Part shown: one piece after another, positions 35,905-45,340 of the stretch
How positions within the stretch are numbered: position 1 is the stretch's first letter
Layout: each line of letters starts with the position of its first letter
Assembly: GCF_000717025.1 (NCBI RefSeq)
Contig: NZ_JNXG01000011.1
Coordinates: forward strand, 62,001-126,000
From: Streptomyces atroolivaceus
GTDB taxonomy: Bacteria > Actinomycetota > Actinomycetes > Streptomycetales > Streptomycetaceae
Length of the DNA stretch: 64,000 nucleotides
Direction of reading: 5' to 3'
Notes under the pieces: generated by a model
Told to the model about the DNA's origin: nothing
Databases searched by the model: none
Seen by the model: the letters and a program-made list of their open reading frames with translations, nothing else
Made by a program: the position numbers and the translations under genes

Positions 35905-37322
35905 GGTCGCGCCTCCTCGAACAGGGCGCGGACGGCGGCGCCGCAGTGGAATCCCTGGCACCGGCCGCCACGGGCACGGGTGCGGCGCCGCAAGCCGTCC
36001 AAGGAGTGCGGCGGGATCGTCGCTGACAGCGCGTCCCGGATCTCTCCGAGCGTGACCTGTTCACAGTGACACACGAGAGTGCCGTACGCCGGATCCTCGG
36101 CCACGAGGCCTGGACTCAGGCAGGGCCGGGGAAAGGCCTCTCCGAGGTTGGGCATCGTCAGGAGCGGGAGAGCGCGTGGCCCGGCGATTTCCAGGCCGGT
36201 GGCGGCGAGCAGCCCCGTGACGTGGCGGCCGATCGCCATGGAGGCGGTGAGACCGGTGGAGCGGATGCCGCCCACGGCGACGTAGCGCAGCTCCGGGTAT
36301 TCCTGGATGCGGTAGTCCTCCTGCCCGGTGGCGGCGCGCAGGCCCGCGTAGACGGCGGTGACCTCCTCGTCGGCGAGCGCGGGCACGATGCGGCGGCCCT
36401 TCTCACGCAGCAGGCGCATGCCCTCGGCGGTGGACCCGGTGGCGGTCTTGTCGTCGAGTTCCTCGGCGGTGGGACCGAGGAGGACGTTGCCGAAGACGGT
36501 CGGTGCGACCAGGACACCCTTGCCCTCCGGGCCGGGGACGGGCAGGAGGATGTGACCGACGAGTCCGCGGGCGAGCTTGTCGAAGACCATCAGCTGGCCT
36601 CGGCGCGGGGTCACCGTGAACACCTCGTTCCCGAGGAGCCGGTCGATCTCGTCGGCGTACAGTCCGGCCGCGTTGACCAGGTACCGGGTGCGCAGCGGGC
36701 CTCGCGACGTGGTGAGCGTATGGCCCTCGGTGTCGCTGTCGACGCCCCGCACCCGGCAGTTCAGGTGCAGGTGGACGCCTGCCCGGACGGCCTGGGTGGC
36801 GAAGGCGAGCGGGGTGGTCCAGGGACAGATGATGCTCTCGTCCGGAACCTCCAGGGCGCCGAGCGCGCCGGGTCCCAGGTGGGGCTCACGGGCGCGCAGT
36901 TCGCCGGCGTCGATGACGCGGGACGCGTGGTAGCCGTTGCGAGCGGCCTTGTCCCGCAGCCGGGGCAGTGCGGCGAGCTGGTCCTCGTCCCAGGCCACGA
37001 GGAGGGCACCGACCCGCTCGACCGGGATTCCGGTCTCGGCGGCGTAGGCGGCGAGGAGTTCCCGCCCCTCTCGTACGAGGCGCGCCTCCAGCGAGCCGGG
37101 TACGGCGTCGAAGCCCGTGTGCAGGATGGCGGTGTTCGCCTTCGACGTGCCGTCGCCGATGTCGTCGGCGGCGTCGACCAGGGCGGTGCGCAGGTCGTAG
37201 CGGGCCAGTTCGCGGGCGATGGCCGAGCCCACGACGCCCGCTCCGACGACGGTGACGTCGTACGCGCAATCCGCGTCCGTCCCCGGGAGCAGGGGGCCGG
37301 TTGTGGTCAGGGTGACGGTCAT
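35901..37322 (-). CDS. GlpA-like FAD dehydrogenase with C-terminal BFD-type [2Fe-2S] domain
   Basis: 473 residues. An N-terminal DAO-type FAD domain (YDVTVVGAGVVGSAIARELA near residue 22; EYPELRYVAVGGIRSTGLTASMAIG near 360) is followed by a BFD-like domain whose cysteines appear in LVCHCEQVT and GGRCQGFHCG. This is the layout of anaerobic glycerol-3-phosphate dehydrogenase subunit A. The neighbouring kinase supports glycerol 3-phosphate or a similar polyol phosphate as substrate. ATG 37322 overlaps the kinase stop. Unusual in an aerobe, which normally uses GlpD. Confidence 0.85.
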   Translation of the reverse strand: MTVTLTTTGPLLPGTDADCAYDVTVVGAGVVGSAIARELARYDLRTALVDAADDIGDGTSKANTAILHTGFDAVPGSLEARLVREGRELLAAYAAETGIPVERVGALLVAWDEDQLAALPRLRDKAARNGYHASRVIDAGELRAREPHLGPGALGALEVPDESIICPWTTPLAFATQAVRAGVHLHLNCRVRGVDSDTEGHTLTTSRGPLRTRYLVNAAGLYADEIDRLLGNEVFTVTPRRGQLMVFDKLARGLVGHILLPVPGPEGKGVLVAPTVFGNVLLGPTAEELDDKTATGSTAEGMRLLREKGRRIVPALADEEVTAVYAGLRAATGQEDYRIQEYPELRYVAVGGIRSTGLTASMAIGRHVTGLLAATGLEIAGPRALPLLTMPNLGEAFPRPCLSPGLVAEDPAYGTLVCHCEQVTLGEIRDALSATIPPHSLDGLRRRTRARGGRCQGFHCGAAVRALFEEARP

Positions 37323-38803
37323 GCGCGCTCCAGCAGGGTGTCCACCGCGGCACGGAAGTCCGCGAGGCGCTCCGACGCCTCCTCGGGGGCGATCCGGGGT
37401 TCGTAGACGGCAAAGGGCCGCCACTCCGGTGTCGCCCGGTCCGGCGGCAGCCGCGGGTCGAGCCCGAGCCTTGCCACCACGCCGGCACCGAGCGCGGTCA
37501 CGTCGGGCAGCGCGGAGACTTCGACCGGTCGTTGCAGCAGGTCCGCCTGGGTCTGCATGAGCAGGGAGGAGCGGGTCAGGCCGCCGTCGACCCGCAGCAC
37601 GGTCAGCGGGTCGCCCAGGTCGGACTCCACGGCGTCGGCCAGGGCGACGACCTGTGCGGCGATGCCCTCGCACAGGGCGCGGACCAGGTGGCCCGCGCTG
37701 GTGTCGAGCCCCAGGCCGGTGAGGGAGCCGCGCAGGTCGCTGCGCCACCAGGGGGCGGCGAGACCGGCGAGCGCGGGGACGAACGTGACTCCGCCGGTGT
37801 CCCGGACGGAGGCGCCCACCGCGTCGAGGTCCGCGGCTCCTGAGATCACCCCGAGGTCGGTGAGCCAGCGCACGGCCGAGGCAGCCGTGAGGACCTGGCC
37901 GTCGAGGCAGTAGTCCGTCCGGCCGCCGAGACGCCAGGCGACGCAGCTGACCAGACCTGTGGAGCCGGTGCTGGGCCGGCCGCCGGTCTGGGCGAGGAGG
38001 AACGCCCCGGTGCCGTACGTGCATTTCGCCTGGCCGGGTTCCAGGGCGCCCTGGGCCAGCAGGGCGGCCTGCTGGTCGACGAGGAGGCCAGTCAGAGGGA
38101 CGTCTGCGCCGAAGGCGGTGGTGGTGCCGACCGGTCCCGCGCAGTCGACGACGGCGGGCAGTCGCTCGTCGGACAGACCGAAGATCTCCAGGGCCTCGGG
38201 CGCCCAGCCGACCTCGTGGAGCCCGAGCAGCTGGGTGCGTCCCGCGGTGGCGGCATCGGTGACGAAAGCTCCGGTCAGCTGGTGGACGAGCCAGGAGTCG
38301 CTGGTGGTGACGACCCCTTCGCGGGTCAGCTCGCGGCGGATCCACGCCATCTTGGGAGCGGCGAAGTACGGATCGAGCGGCAGCCCGGTGAGCCGCTTCA
38401 GCTCGTCCCCGCGTTCGGCGAGGTCCCCACAGATGCCTTCCGCACGCCGGTCCTGCCAGACGACGGCGTCGGTGAGCGGCCGGCCGGTCGCGGGGTCCCA
38501 GGCGAGCACCGTCTCGCCCTGGTTGGCCAGGCCGACGGCCGCCACGGGTTCGGCGGCGTCCGCCACCGCCTGGCCTCCGGCGTCGAGGACCGACCCGATC
38601 AGCTCGCCGGGATCGGCCTCCACCAGGCCTCCGGGACCGTAGCGGGGACGCACGGGCGCTGAACCGGAACCGATCACCCCCCGCTCGGGGCAGATCACCA
38701 GCGCCTTGGTTCCGGACGTCCCCTGGTCGATGGCGAGTACCGGTCCTGTCAAGCGACGCTCCAGCCGTGCGGACCGCCCGGACCCGGGCGGAATCGTGAT
38801 CAT
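37319..38803 (-). CDS. FGGY carbohydrate kinase (glycerol kinase-like)
   Basis: About 494 residues. The phosphate-1 motif AIDQGTSGTKAL, WQDRRAEGIC, KMAWIRREL, the FGGY-type centre LVDQQAALLAQGALEPGQAKCTYGTGAFLL, and the adenosine motif VLRVDGGLTRSSLLMQTQADLLQRPVE fit glycerol kinase-like FGGY enzymes. The start is uncertain: ATG 38803 gives 17 extra residues with a weak site, while TTG 38752 has GGAG six bases upstream and places the start where most relatives begin. Head gene of the kinase-GlpA-GlpB operon. Confidence 0.82.
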   Translation of the reverse strand: MITIPPGSGRSARLERRLTGPVLAIDQGTSGTKALVICPERGVIGSGSAPVRPRYGPGGLVEADPGELIGSVLDAGGQAVADAAEPVAAVGLANQGETVLAWDPATGRPLTDAVVWQDRRAEGICGDLAERGDELKRLTGLPLDPYFAAPKMAWIRRELTREGVVTTSDSWLVHQLTGAFVTDAATAGRTQLLGLHEVGWAPEALEIFGLSDERLPAVVDCAGPVGTTTAFGADVPLTGLLVDQQAALLAQGALEPGQAKCTYGTGAFLLAQTGGRPSTGSTGLVSCVAWRLGGRTDYCLDGQVLTAASAVRWLTDLGVISGAADLDAVGASVRDTGGVTFVPALAGLAAPWWRSDLRGSLTGLGLDTSAGHLVRALCEGIAAQVVALADAVESDLGDPLTVLRVDGGLTRSSLLMQTQADLLQRPVEVSALPDVTALGAGVVARLGLDPRLPPDRATPEWRPFAVYEPRIAPEEASERLADFRAAVDTLLERA

Positions 38804-39126
38804 CTGGTCCCTGCGCCCACAGTCGTGCAGACCACGCCCTGCGTCAACCCCGTCCAGAACATCCCGTCCTCAGCCCTCTGCGGAGATCAACGTCCGGTTC
38901 AGGGCGCCTACTTGAGTAAGATCCGCGGAGTCACCGGAAGGCGGGCGCCCGGCGCTCTACACTCACCGCCGAGTGGACAACCGGACGATGACCACCGGCA
39001 GTTCATGACCGAACGACCCAGCCCCCCACGTTCTCTGAGGATTCATGACGAGAAAAATCTGCGCCGTGCCGCTGTGCCCGGCTCACCGCCCCGCCCTCAC
39101 CGCGCGTTCAGGGGCAGGGCACGTAC
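38804..39126. other. Divergent intergenic region, no gene seen
   Basis: 323 bp between the divergent kinase operon and the gene at 39127. It must hold promoters for both. I see no clear operator, RNA or small gene. Confidence 0.4.
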
Positions 39127-40134
39127 ATGGCTACCGGTGACTTCCGGCCGGTCTACCACCCCGCGGGGCACGACCACGATCTGCGGGTGGCGTTACAGGA
39201 CCTGCGTACCGGCCGTTGGCTCGCCATGCGGAATCTGCTGGAGAGCACACCGGACTGGGCGCTGTGGACACAGCGCACCCAGGTCCTCGCAGCCGTGGCG
39301 GCGGGCAGCGACACGGTGCACGCCTGGCTCGCCGAGGAACCGCGGAGCGTGGCGGCGGCGGTGATGCACGCCCGGGTGACCGTGGAACGGGCCGTACGCG
39401 CGCACCGGGAGAAGCGCCCGAGCGCCCAGGAGCTGTGGCAGGAGGCGTGGGAGGGGTGCCGCTCCGCCGCGCACGCTTCGCCCGCCGACCCGGTGCCCTG
39501 GGTCTGTCTCCTCGCCCTGTCCCAGCTCGACGAGGGACAGCGCCTGGAGGAGCACCGGCTGCTGCCGCCCGGCCCGATGCTGTTCCCGGGGCCGTGGGGG
39601 CTGCTGGCGGAGGCGGACAAGCGCGATCCGTTCAATCGCGAGGCCTACCACCGGATGCTGCAGTTCGTCTACGCGAGGCAGGAGAGCGGCACGCTCTCGG
39701 AGGCGGTCAACTTCGTCCAGTGGGCCGCTTCCTCCGCTCCGGAGGGCTCCCCGCTCCATGTCCTGCCGCTGTACGTCCGGGTGGAGCGCTACCGCCGCGA
39801 GAACGGCAACGAGCGTGCGCTGGACCTGCACTGGGTCACCGAGGACGGCGAGCGCGACGCCCGGCGCGCCCTGCGCGTCTGGTTCGCCGCTTCCGACCCG
39901 GCCGCCCGGTCACTGCTCGATCTCAACCACCTGGCCCACGCCCTGTGGGGTTCGCTCCGGTTCACCGACGCAGCGCCGGTGTTCCGGGCGATGGGCCCGT
40001 ACTACACATCACTCCCCTGGGCGCACCGCACCCGGACCCCGCGGGATCCGGCAGGAGCCGAGGACGTGTTCCTCCGGGCCCGCAGCCGCTGTCTGGCCGC
40101 CGAGCAGGAGCCCGGGAGGGCCCCGCACGGCTGA
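39127..40134 (+). CDS. Conserved Streptomyces protein of unknown function
   Basis: A 335-residue soluble, helix-rich protein without signal peptide or membrane helix. Repeated Trp/Leu/Ala helical hairpins (ALWTQRTQVLAAVAAGS, LWQEAWEGCRSAAHASP, NREAYHRMLQFVYARQ) suggest a TPR- or ARM-like solenoid. I recognise no catalytic motif. ATG 39127 opens the conserved start DFRPVYHPAGHDHDLRVALQDL. It precedes an amino acid permease by about 100 bp but is not obviously coupled to it. Confidence 0.6.
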   Translation: MATGDFRPVYHPAGHDHDLRVALQDLRTGRWLAMRNLLESTPDWALWTQRTQVLAAVAAGSDTVHAWLAEEPRSVAAAVMHARVTVERAVRAHREKRPSAQELWQEAWEGCRSAAHASPADPVPWVCLLALSQLDEGQRLEEHRLLPPGPMLFPGPWGLLAEADKRDPFNREAYHRMLQFVYARQESGTLSEAVNFVQWAASSAPEGSPLHVLPLYVRVERYRRENGNERALDLHWVTEDGERDARRALRVWFAASDPAARSLLDLNHLAHALWGSLRFTDAAPVFRAMGPYYTSLPWAHRTRTPRDPAGAEDVFLRARSRCLAAEQEPGRAPHG

Positions 40135-40236
40135 CCGGCGGCCGCCGCCGAGCGGGAGGGAGCCGCACACCTGACCTCCCGGCCCCGCCCCCACGCACCT
40201 TTCCGTCCCCCCGTCGCCCACCCGGAGGTCATCTCC

Positions 40237-41766
40237 ATGTCCATATCCGCCTCGACCCCGTCGAGCACGGAGCCCACGCCGCACAAGGACGAGGAACAGC
40301 GGCTGCGCGAGCTCGGCTACCAGCCGGTGCTGGCCCGTCGTATGAACGGCTTCGGGAACTTCGCGATCAGCTTCTCCGTGATCTCGATCCTCTCCGGCTG
40401 CATGACGCTGTACGGCTTCGGCATGTCCACCGGCGGCCCGGCCGTGATGCTCTGGGGCTGGGCCGGTGTCGGCCTGTTCGTGCTCTGCGTGGGCATGGCC
40501 CTCGCCGAGGTGACCAGCGCGTATCCGACCTCCGGGGCGCTCTACTACATGGCCGACCGGCTCGGCGGCCGCAAGTGGGGCTGGTACACCGGGTGGCTCA
40601 ACCTGCTCGGTCTGCTCGGCGCGATCGCCGGCATCGACTACGGCGCGGCCCTGTTCACGGGCGCCCTGCTCAACCTGCAGTGGGGGTTCGATCCCACCCC
40701 CGGCTCCACCATGGTCATCTTCCTCTGCATCCTGCTGCTGCACGCCGTACTGAACCTCTTCGGAGTGCGCCTGGTCAGCGTGCTCAACTCCATCAGCGTC
40801 TGGTGGCATCTGGCAGGTGTCGCCGTGATCGTGACGGTGCTGGCGATCGTGCCCTCGAACCACCAGTCGCCGTCGTTCGTCTTCACCGAGTTCGTCAACG
40901 GCACGGGCTGGGAGAACCCGATCTACGTGGCGGCGATCGGTCTGCTCCTGGCGCAGTACACCTTCTGCGGCTACGACGCCTCCGTCCACCTGTCCGAGGA
41001 GACCTCGAACGCCTCGGTGACGGCGGCGAAGGGCATCGTCCGCGCCATCTGGGTCTCCTGGATCGCGGGTTTCGTCCTGCTGGCCGGACTGACCTTCGCC
41101 ATCCAGGACTACGCCGGCACCCAGAACAGTGCCACCGGGGTCCCGCCAGCCCAGATCCTGATCGACGCGCTGGGCACGTCGGGTGCCACCGCCATGCTGC
41201 TGATCGTCATCGCGGCTCAGCTGTTCTGCGGCAACGCCGAGGTCGCGGCCGCGAGCCGGATGGTCTTCGCCTTCAGCCGTGACAACGCGCTTCCGGGCTC
41301 CGCGCTGTGGCGCAAGGTGAGCTCCCGTACCCAGACGCCGGTGCCCGCCGTGTGGCTCTCGGTCGCCGTCGCCGCACTGCTGGCGGTGCCGTCGCTGTAC
41401 TCCGCGACCGCCTACGGAGCGGTCACGGCGATCAACGTCATCGGGATCACCCCGGCCTACGCCATCCCGATCTACCTGAAGCTGCGCGCCGGTGACCGCT
41501 TCCAGCGCGGCCCGTGGCACCTCGGCCGCTGGTCGAAGCCGATCGGCTGGATCGCGGTGGTGTGGGTCGCCATCGTGAGCGTGCTGTTCCTGCTGCCGCA
41601 GTCCTCGCCCGTCACCATCGACTCGATGAACTACGCGTCGATCGCCCTGGTAGCCGTTCTGGTCCTGGCCACGGTGTGGTGGTTCGTCGCGCGCCGTTCG
41701 TACAGCACTCCGGCCGCGTACGGGAACGCCCGCGAGCAGGCGGAGATCGCCGAGGGCATCGTCTGA
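40237..41766 (+). CDS. APC family amino acid permease
   Basis: A 509-residue transporter with about 12 helices. The N-terminal motif LGYQPVLARRMNGFGNFAISFSVISILSG and VTSAYPTSGALYYMADRLGGRKWGW are those of the amino acid/choline/GABA branch of the APC superfamily; GYDASVHLSEETSNAS is the conserved helix 6/7 region. Likely imports an amino acid or polyamine such as GABA or ethanolamine. GGAGG lies before ATG 40237. Monocistronic; convergent with the TauE-type gene. Confidence 0.9.
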   Translation: MSISASTPSSTEPTPHKDEEQRLRELGYQPVLARRMNGFGNFAISFSVISILSGCMTLYGFGMSTGGPAVMLWGWAGVGLFVLCVGMALAEVTSAYPTSGALYYMADRLGGRKWGWYTGWLNLLGLLGAIAGIDYGAALFTGALLNLQWGFDPTPGSTMVIFLCILLLHAVLNLFGVRLVSVLNSISVWWHLAGVAVIVTVLAIVPSNHQSPSFVFTEFVNGTGWENPIYVAAIGLLLAQYTFCGYDASVHLSEETSNASVTAAKGIVRAIWVSWIAGFVLLAGLTFAIQDYAGTQNSATGVPPAQILIDALGTSGATAMLLIVIAAQLFCGNAEVAAASRMVFAFSRDNALPGSALWRKVSSRTQTPVPAVWLSVAVAALLAVPSLYSATAYGAVTAINVIGITPAYAIPIYLKLRAGDRFQRGPWHLGRWSKPIGWIAVVWVAIVSVLFLLPQSSPVTIDSMNYASIALVAVLVLATVWWFVARRSYSTPAAYGNAREQAEIAEGIV

Positions 41767-41787
41767 CCGTCCTCCCCCGGGCGGTCT

Positions 41788-42555
41788 TCAGCGCACCAGC
41801 AGCTGGAGGCCGCCCAGGACGGTCGCCCCGATCACGATCCGGTCGAAGAGCTTCTGGTTGATCCGGCCGACGCAGGCACGGCCGAGGTACGCACCGGGGA
41901 TGACGAACAGCACGAGGGCCGCGTCCAGCAGGAGCGACCGCGCGTCGATGAGGCCGAGCCCCACACTGAAGGGCACCTTCGAGGTGTTGACGATCAGGAA
42001 GAACCACGCGGACGTTCCGAGGAAGCCAAGCTTCCGGAAGCCCGCCGACAGCAGGTAGAGCGACATCACGGGGCCGCCCGCGTTGGCGACCATGGTGGTG
42101 AAACCGCCGAGCACCCCGTACGAGCGCGCCTTGAGGCGCCCGCCGCGCGTCGGGCCGTCCTCGTCATCCTGTTCCGGCGCCGGCTCGGGGCGGGCACGCC
42201 GGCGCCAGATGGTGACGCCCGCCATGAAGAGCAGGATCGCGCCGATGGAGGTGCGTACGGCGGCGTCGTCGGCCCACAGCATGAAGACGGTGCCCGCGAC
42301 CACGCCCACGGCGACGGCGGGAAAGAGCTTCAGCAGGGTCGGCCAGTGGGCGTGCCGGCGGTAGACCAGCACGGCGAGGATGTCGCCCGCGATCAGGATC
42401 GGGAGCAGCACGCCGGTCGATTCGCGGGCCGGGAGTACGGCCGCGAAGACCGCGAGGCTGATCGTGTTGGCACCGCTGACCGCCGTCTTCGAGAAGCCGA
42501 CGAGGGTGGATGCCGCCGCGAGCGCGGCCAGTTGCCAGAGTGTGATCGTGTCCAT
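41788..42555 (-). CDS. TauE/SafE (TSUP) family membrane exporter
   Basis: A 255-residue protein with about eight helices and the duplicated TSUP pattern: GFSKTAVSGANTISLAVFAAVLPARESTGVLLPILIAGD in the first half and GVLGGFTTMVANAGGPVMSLYLL in the second. Family members move sulfite, sulfoacetate or similar anions. It ends 21 bp from the permease stop and is divergent from the DeoR-LacI regulator. Confidence 0.88.
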   Translation of the reverse strand: MDTITLWQLAALAAASTLVGFSKTAVSGANTISLAVFAAVLPARESTGVLLPILIAGDILAVLVYRRHAHWPTLLKLFPAVAVGVVAGTVFMLWADDAAVRTSIGAILLFMAGVTIWRRRARPEPAPEQDDEDGPTRGGRLKARSYGVLGGFTTMVANAGGPVMSLYLLSAGFRKLGFLGTSAWFFLIVNTSKVPFSVGLGLIDARSLLLDAALVLFVIPGAYLGRACVGRINQKLFDRIVIGATVLGGLQLLVR

Positions 42556-42660
42556 TCCGGATCAGATGTTAGACACATCTTCCCTTCGGCGGATCATCGT
42601 TCCCTTCTGTGACCGCCGGTGGCGCCGGTCCCTCGCTATGCTGCGATCGCTCACGGAAAC

Positions 42661-42672
42661 GTTCAAACGAAC
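42661..42672. promoter_or_regulatory. Candidate operator before the DeoR-LacI regulator gene
   Basis: GTTCAAACGAAC is a GTTC-N4-GAAC inverted repeat 29 bp before the regulator start. Its GTTCAAACG half recurs, inverted, as CGTTTGAAC at 43825-43833 before the sugar transport operon, which fits autoregulation plus operon control. Confidence 0.5.
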
Positions 42673-42701
42673 ATCGCACAGCGGTAGGCAAGGGGGCCAG
42701 C

Positions 42702-43823
42702 ATGCGGGAGCCGGTTGAGCTGAGGCGCAAGCGCATTCTCGCGGTGGTGCACGCACGCGGCGCCGTCAAGGTGAGTTCGCTCGCCGACGAGCTGGACGTC
42801 TCCGCGGTGACGCTCCGGCGGGACGTGGAAGAGCTGGCCAGGGCGGGGATGCTGCGGCGGGGGCACGGGGTGGTACGGCCGGTGGGGGAGGCCACACGCA
42901 CGACCGGGGTGCCGGCCGCCCGGAACGACGAACCGGCCGGGGACGGGGCCGCGATAGCCCTGGTCGTCCCGGAGCGGCATTCGTATCTCTACGAGACCCT
43001 GCACGGCGCGAGGACCGCCCTCGAGGAGGCGGGTATGCGGATCACCCTGCACATCGCCCCGCAGGCGGCCGGGGCCGAACGGCCGCAGGTGGAGCGGGCC
43101 CTGGCCGCCGGCGTGAGAGGCCTGCTGATCGCGCCCCGGTGGCGCAGCGCCGCCGGCGAGGAGGCGGACTACGGCTGGCTCGCCGAGGTGGAGGTGCCGA
43201 CGGTCCTGATGGAGCGGCGTCCCCGCCCGGGCAGCGTGCTGCATGCCATGGACACGGTGTGTTCCGACCATTGGTACGGGATACATCTGGCCGTGGACCA
43301 CCTGATCTCGCTCGGCCACCGCCGGCTCGTCCTGGCCGCCAGGAACGACAGCCCCACGGCGCGTTCCATCAGGGCCGCGTTCACGGAGATCGCCACCGCC
43401 CGGCCCGAGGTGGAGGACTGGTCGGTGGTGCTCAGCTCCCCGAACGCGGGCCCCGGGGAGCCCGGGACACAGGAGGAGGTCCCGGATCTCACGGCGCTGG
43501 TGCGGGAGCGCGGTGTGACCGGCGCGGTGCTGCACGGCGACGAGGACGCCCTGATGCTGGTCCAGCGCCTGACGGAGAGCGGGATCCGGGTGCCGCGGGA
43601 CTGCTCCGTGGTGGCTTACGACGATGTCGTCGCGGCCCTGGGCAGCACCGCCCTCACCGCCGTCGCACCGCCCAGGGCCGAGATCGGGCGGGCGGCGGCC
43701 GAGCTCCTCCTGCACCGGCTGGCCCACCCGGCGGGCGCCACCGGCCCGGTGCGACGGGTGGAGCTGCTCCCCTGCCTCGAAGTGCGCGGATCGACCCACG
43801 AGTTGCCCGGCCCGGCCAACTGA
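42702..43823 (+). CDS. Transcriptional regulator: DeoR-type HTH with LacI-type ligand domain
   Basis: A 373-residue hybrid. Residues 1-55 form a DeoR winged helix (RRKRILAVVHARGAVKVSSLADELDVSAVTLRRDVEELARAGMLRR); the rest is a periplasmic-binding-protein-like LacI/GalR sensor (IALVVPERHSYLYETLHGARTALEEAG, AVDHLISLGHRRLVLAARND, VPRDCSVVAYDDV). LacI sensors bind sugars and release DNA. It is directly upstream of, and co-directional with, a sugar ABC transporter operon whose promoter shares its operator-like motif. Confidence 0.88.
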   Translation: MREPVELRRKRILAVVHARGAVKVSSLADELDVSAVTLRRDVEELARAGMLRRGHGVVRPVGEATRTTGVPAARNDEPAGDGAAIALVVPERHSYLYETLHGARTALEEAGMRITLHIAPQAAGAERPQVERALAAGVRGLLIAPRWRSAAGEEADYGWLAEVEVPTVLMERRPRPGSVLHAMDTVCSDHWYGIHLAVDHLISLGHRRLVLAARNDSPTARSIRAAFTEIATARPEVEDWSVVLSSPNAGPGEPGTQEEVPDLTALVRERGVTGAVLHGDEDALMLVQRLTESGIRVPRDCSVVAYDDVVAALGSTALTAVAPPRAEIGRAAAELLLHRLAHPAGATGPVRRVELLPCLEVRGSTHELPGPAN

Positions 43824-43824
43824 T

Positions 43825-43900
43825 CGTTTGAACACTTCAAGCTTCTTTTGATCGATCTATTGACCACTATCGATCAGCCGATCAGTATTCCCCGTGTCTC
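43825..43900. promoter_or_regulatory. Operator cluster before the sugar transport operon
   Basis: Contains CGTTTGAAC (43825-43833), the inverse of the motif upstream of the regulator; TTGAACACTTCAA, a perfect repeat with 3-nt spacer; and TGATCGAT/ATCGATCA arms further downstream. The region is strikingly AT-rich relative to its surroundings. Confidence 0.5.
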
Positions 43901-43925
43901 GAATCAGGAGCCGCGGGAGGCGCAC

Positions 43926-45293
43926 ATGCCTGGTCGACAGAGCCGTCGATCCGTGCTCGCCACGATCGCCGCACTTCCTCTGACAGGCGCGCTCAGCGCC
44001 TGCGGAGGTGGTGGCGGAGACACACGATCGGGCGGTACGAGCAGTACCGGCAGGACAGTGAGCAGCAGGACCGGCAGGAAGACGCGGATCACCTTCTGGT
44101 CCGCCCTGCGGGGCAGTCAGGAGGTCGTGGACGCGTTCAACCGGAGCCACGACTCCATCGAGGTCGATTACCAGCAGGTCCCCTCCGGGGCCCAGGGCGG
44201 TTACGCCAAGCTCAGCAGCGCGGCTCGGGCCGGCAACGCACCGGACGTCGCCACGATCGAATATCCCCAGGTCCCCGGCTTCGCCATCGACGGGGTCTGC
44301 CGCGACATCACGGACCTGGTGGGCGAGGGGCTGCGCGCGAAACTGCTGCCGCAGGCGCTGGGACTGACCACCTTCGAGAAGAGCGTCTTCAGCGTTCCGC
44401 TCGACATAGAACCCATGGTGCTGCACTACCGCACCGACCTCTTCGAGCGGTACGGGCTGACCGTTCCCCGTACCTGGGAGGACTTCGAGGAGACGGCGAG
44501 GACCGTACGGCGCAAGAGCGGTGACCGCCGGATGGCACTCTTCCCGACGGACGGCGACACCCATCTCGCCGCGTTCGCGTGGCAGGCGGGGGCCCAGTGG
44601 TTCGACACGGCCGGCGGGGCCTGGAACGTCTCGCTCGCCGACGCGCCCACCCGCCGTGTGGCCGCCTTCTGGCAGCGGCTGACCGACCAGGACCTGGTCT
44701 TCATGAACGCGGTGGAGAGCCGGCACGCCGATGTACAGATCGGCAACGGCCTGGTGGTCAGCCGGCTCAGCGGGGCGTGGGACGCCGGCGCACAGATGAA
44801 GGCACGGCCGAAGCAGAAGGGCATGTGGGCACTCGCTCCGCTCCCCCAGTGGGAGCCGGCCGACCCCGGCGTCGGGACCCACGGCGGCTCGACCTTCGCG
44901 GTCACCAGCAGCAGCGCGCACCCGGAGGCCGCGATGGAGTTCATCGAGTGGCAGGTCTCGCACCCGGACGCCCTCCGTGCCCGGCTCTCCAGCGGCGCCA
45001 GCAGCCAGTACCCCGCCGCGCCCGGGCTCGTCGAGGTGGGCCGCAAGGCCTTCGACCGTGCCTACTACGGCGGCCAGGACATCTACACCCTCTTCGAGCA
45101 GGAGGCCCACAAGATCCGCCCGGGCTGGGTCTGGGGCCCCCGGATGACGGCGACCGGCAGGATCATGAAGGACGGCCTGGCGCGGGCGAGCGGCGGACAG
45201 GGATCCATCCTCGGAGCGGTCCGGGCGGCCCAGGAGGGCACGATGCCCGATCTCAGGGCTCTTGGACTCTCCACCACCCGGCACTCCACCTGA
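43926..45293 (+). CDS. Sugar ABC transporter substrate-binding lipoprotein (CUT1)
   Basis: A 455-residue exported lipoprotein. RRSVLATIAALPLTGALSAC carries a twin-arginine-like start and lipobox LSAC (Cys near residue 26), followed by a Ser/Gly linker and a family 1 solute-binding domain (KTRITFWSALRGSQEVVDAFNRSH, HPEAAMEFIEWQV). It delivers an oligosaccharide or sugar acid to the two permeases encoded next. No ATPase is encoded in the operon, as is common in Streptomyces where MsiK serves many importers. Confidence 0.92.
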   Translation: MPGRQSRRSVLATIAALPLTGALSACGGGGGDTRSGGTSSTGRTVSSRTGRKTRITFWSALRGSQEVVDAFNRSHDSIEVDYQQVPSGAQGGYAKLSSAARAGNAPDVATIEYPQVPGFAIDGVCRDITDLVGEGLRAKLLPQALGLTTFEKSVFSVPLDIEPMVLHYRTDLFERYGLTVPRTWEDFEETARTVRRKSGDRRMALFPTDGDTHLAAFAWQAGAQWFDTAGGAWNVSLADAPTRRVAAFWQRLTDQDLVFMNAVESRHADVQIGNGLVVSRLSGAWDAGAQMKARPKQKGMWALAPLPQWEPADPGVGTHGGSTFAVTSSSAHPEAAMEFIEWQVSHPDALRARLSSGASSQYPAAPGLVEVGRKAFDRAYYGGQDIYTLFEQEAHKIRPGWVWGPRMTATGRIMKDGLARASGGQGSILGAVRAAQEGTMPDLRALGLSTTRHST

Positions 45294-45340
45294 CCGCGGT
45301 CCGCATCCCGTTCCCAGCAGCAGAGAGGCAGGTGACACCC

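Noticed and set aside
36066..37406. 446-codon plus-strand frame over the GlpA-like gene
   Set aside because: Shadow frame; no recognisable segment and poor composition.
42661..42672. GTTC-N4-GAAC read as a LexA box
   Set aside because: The SOS core is GAAC-N4-GTTC; this one has the halves reversed, and the motif recurs before a sugar operon, so a LacI/DeoR operator is more likely.
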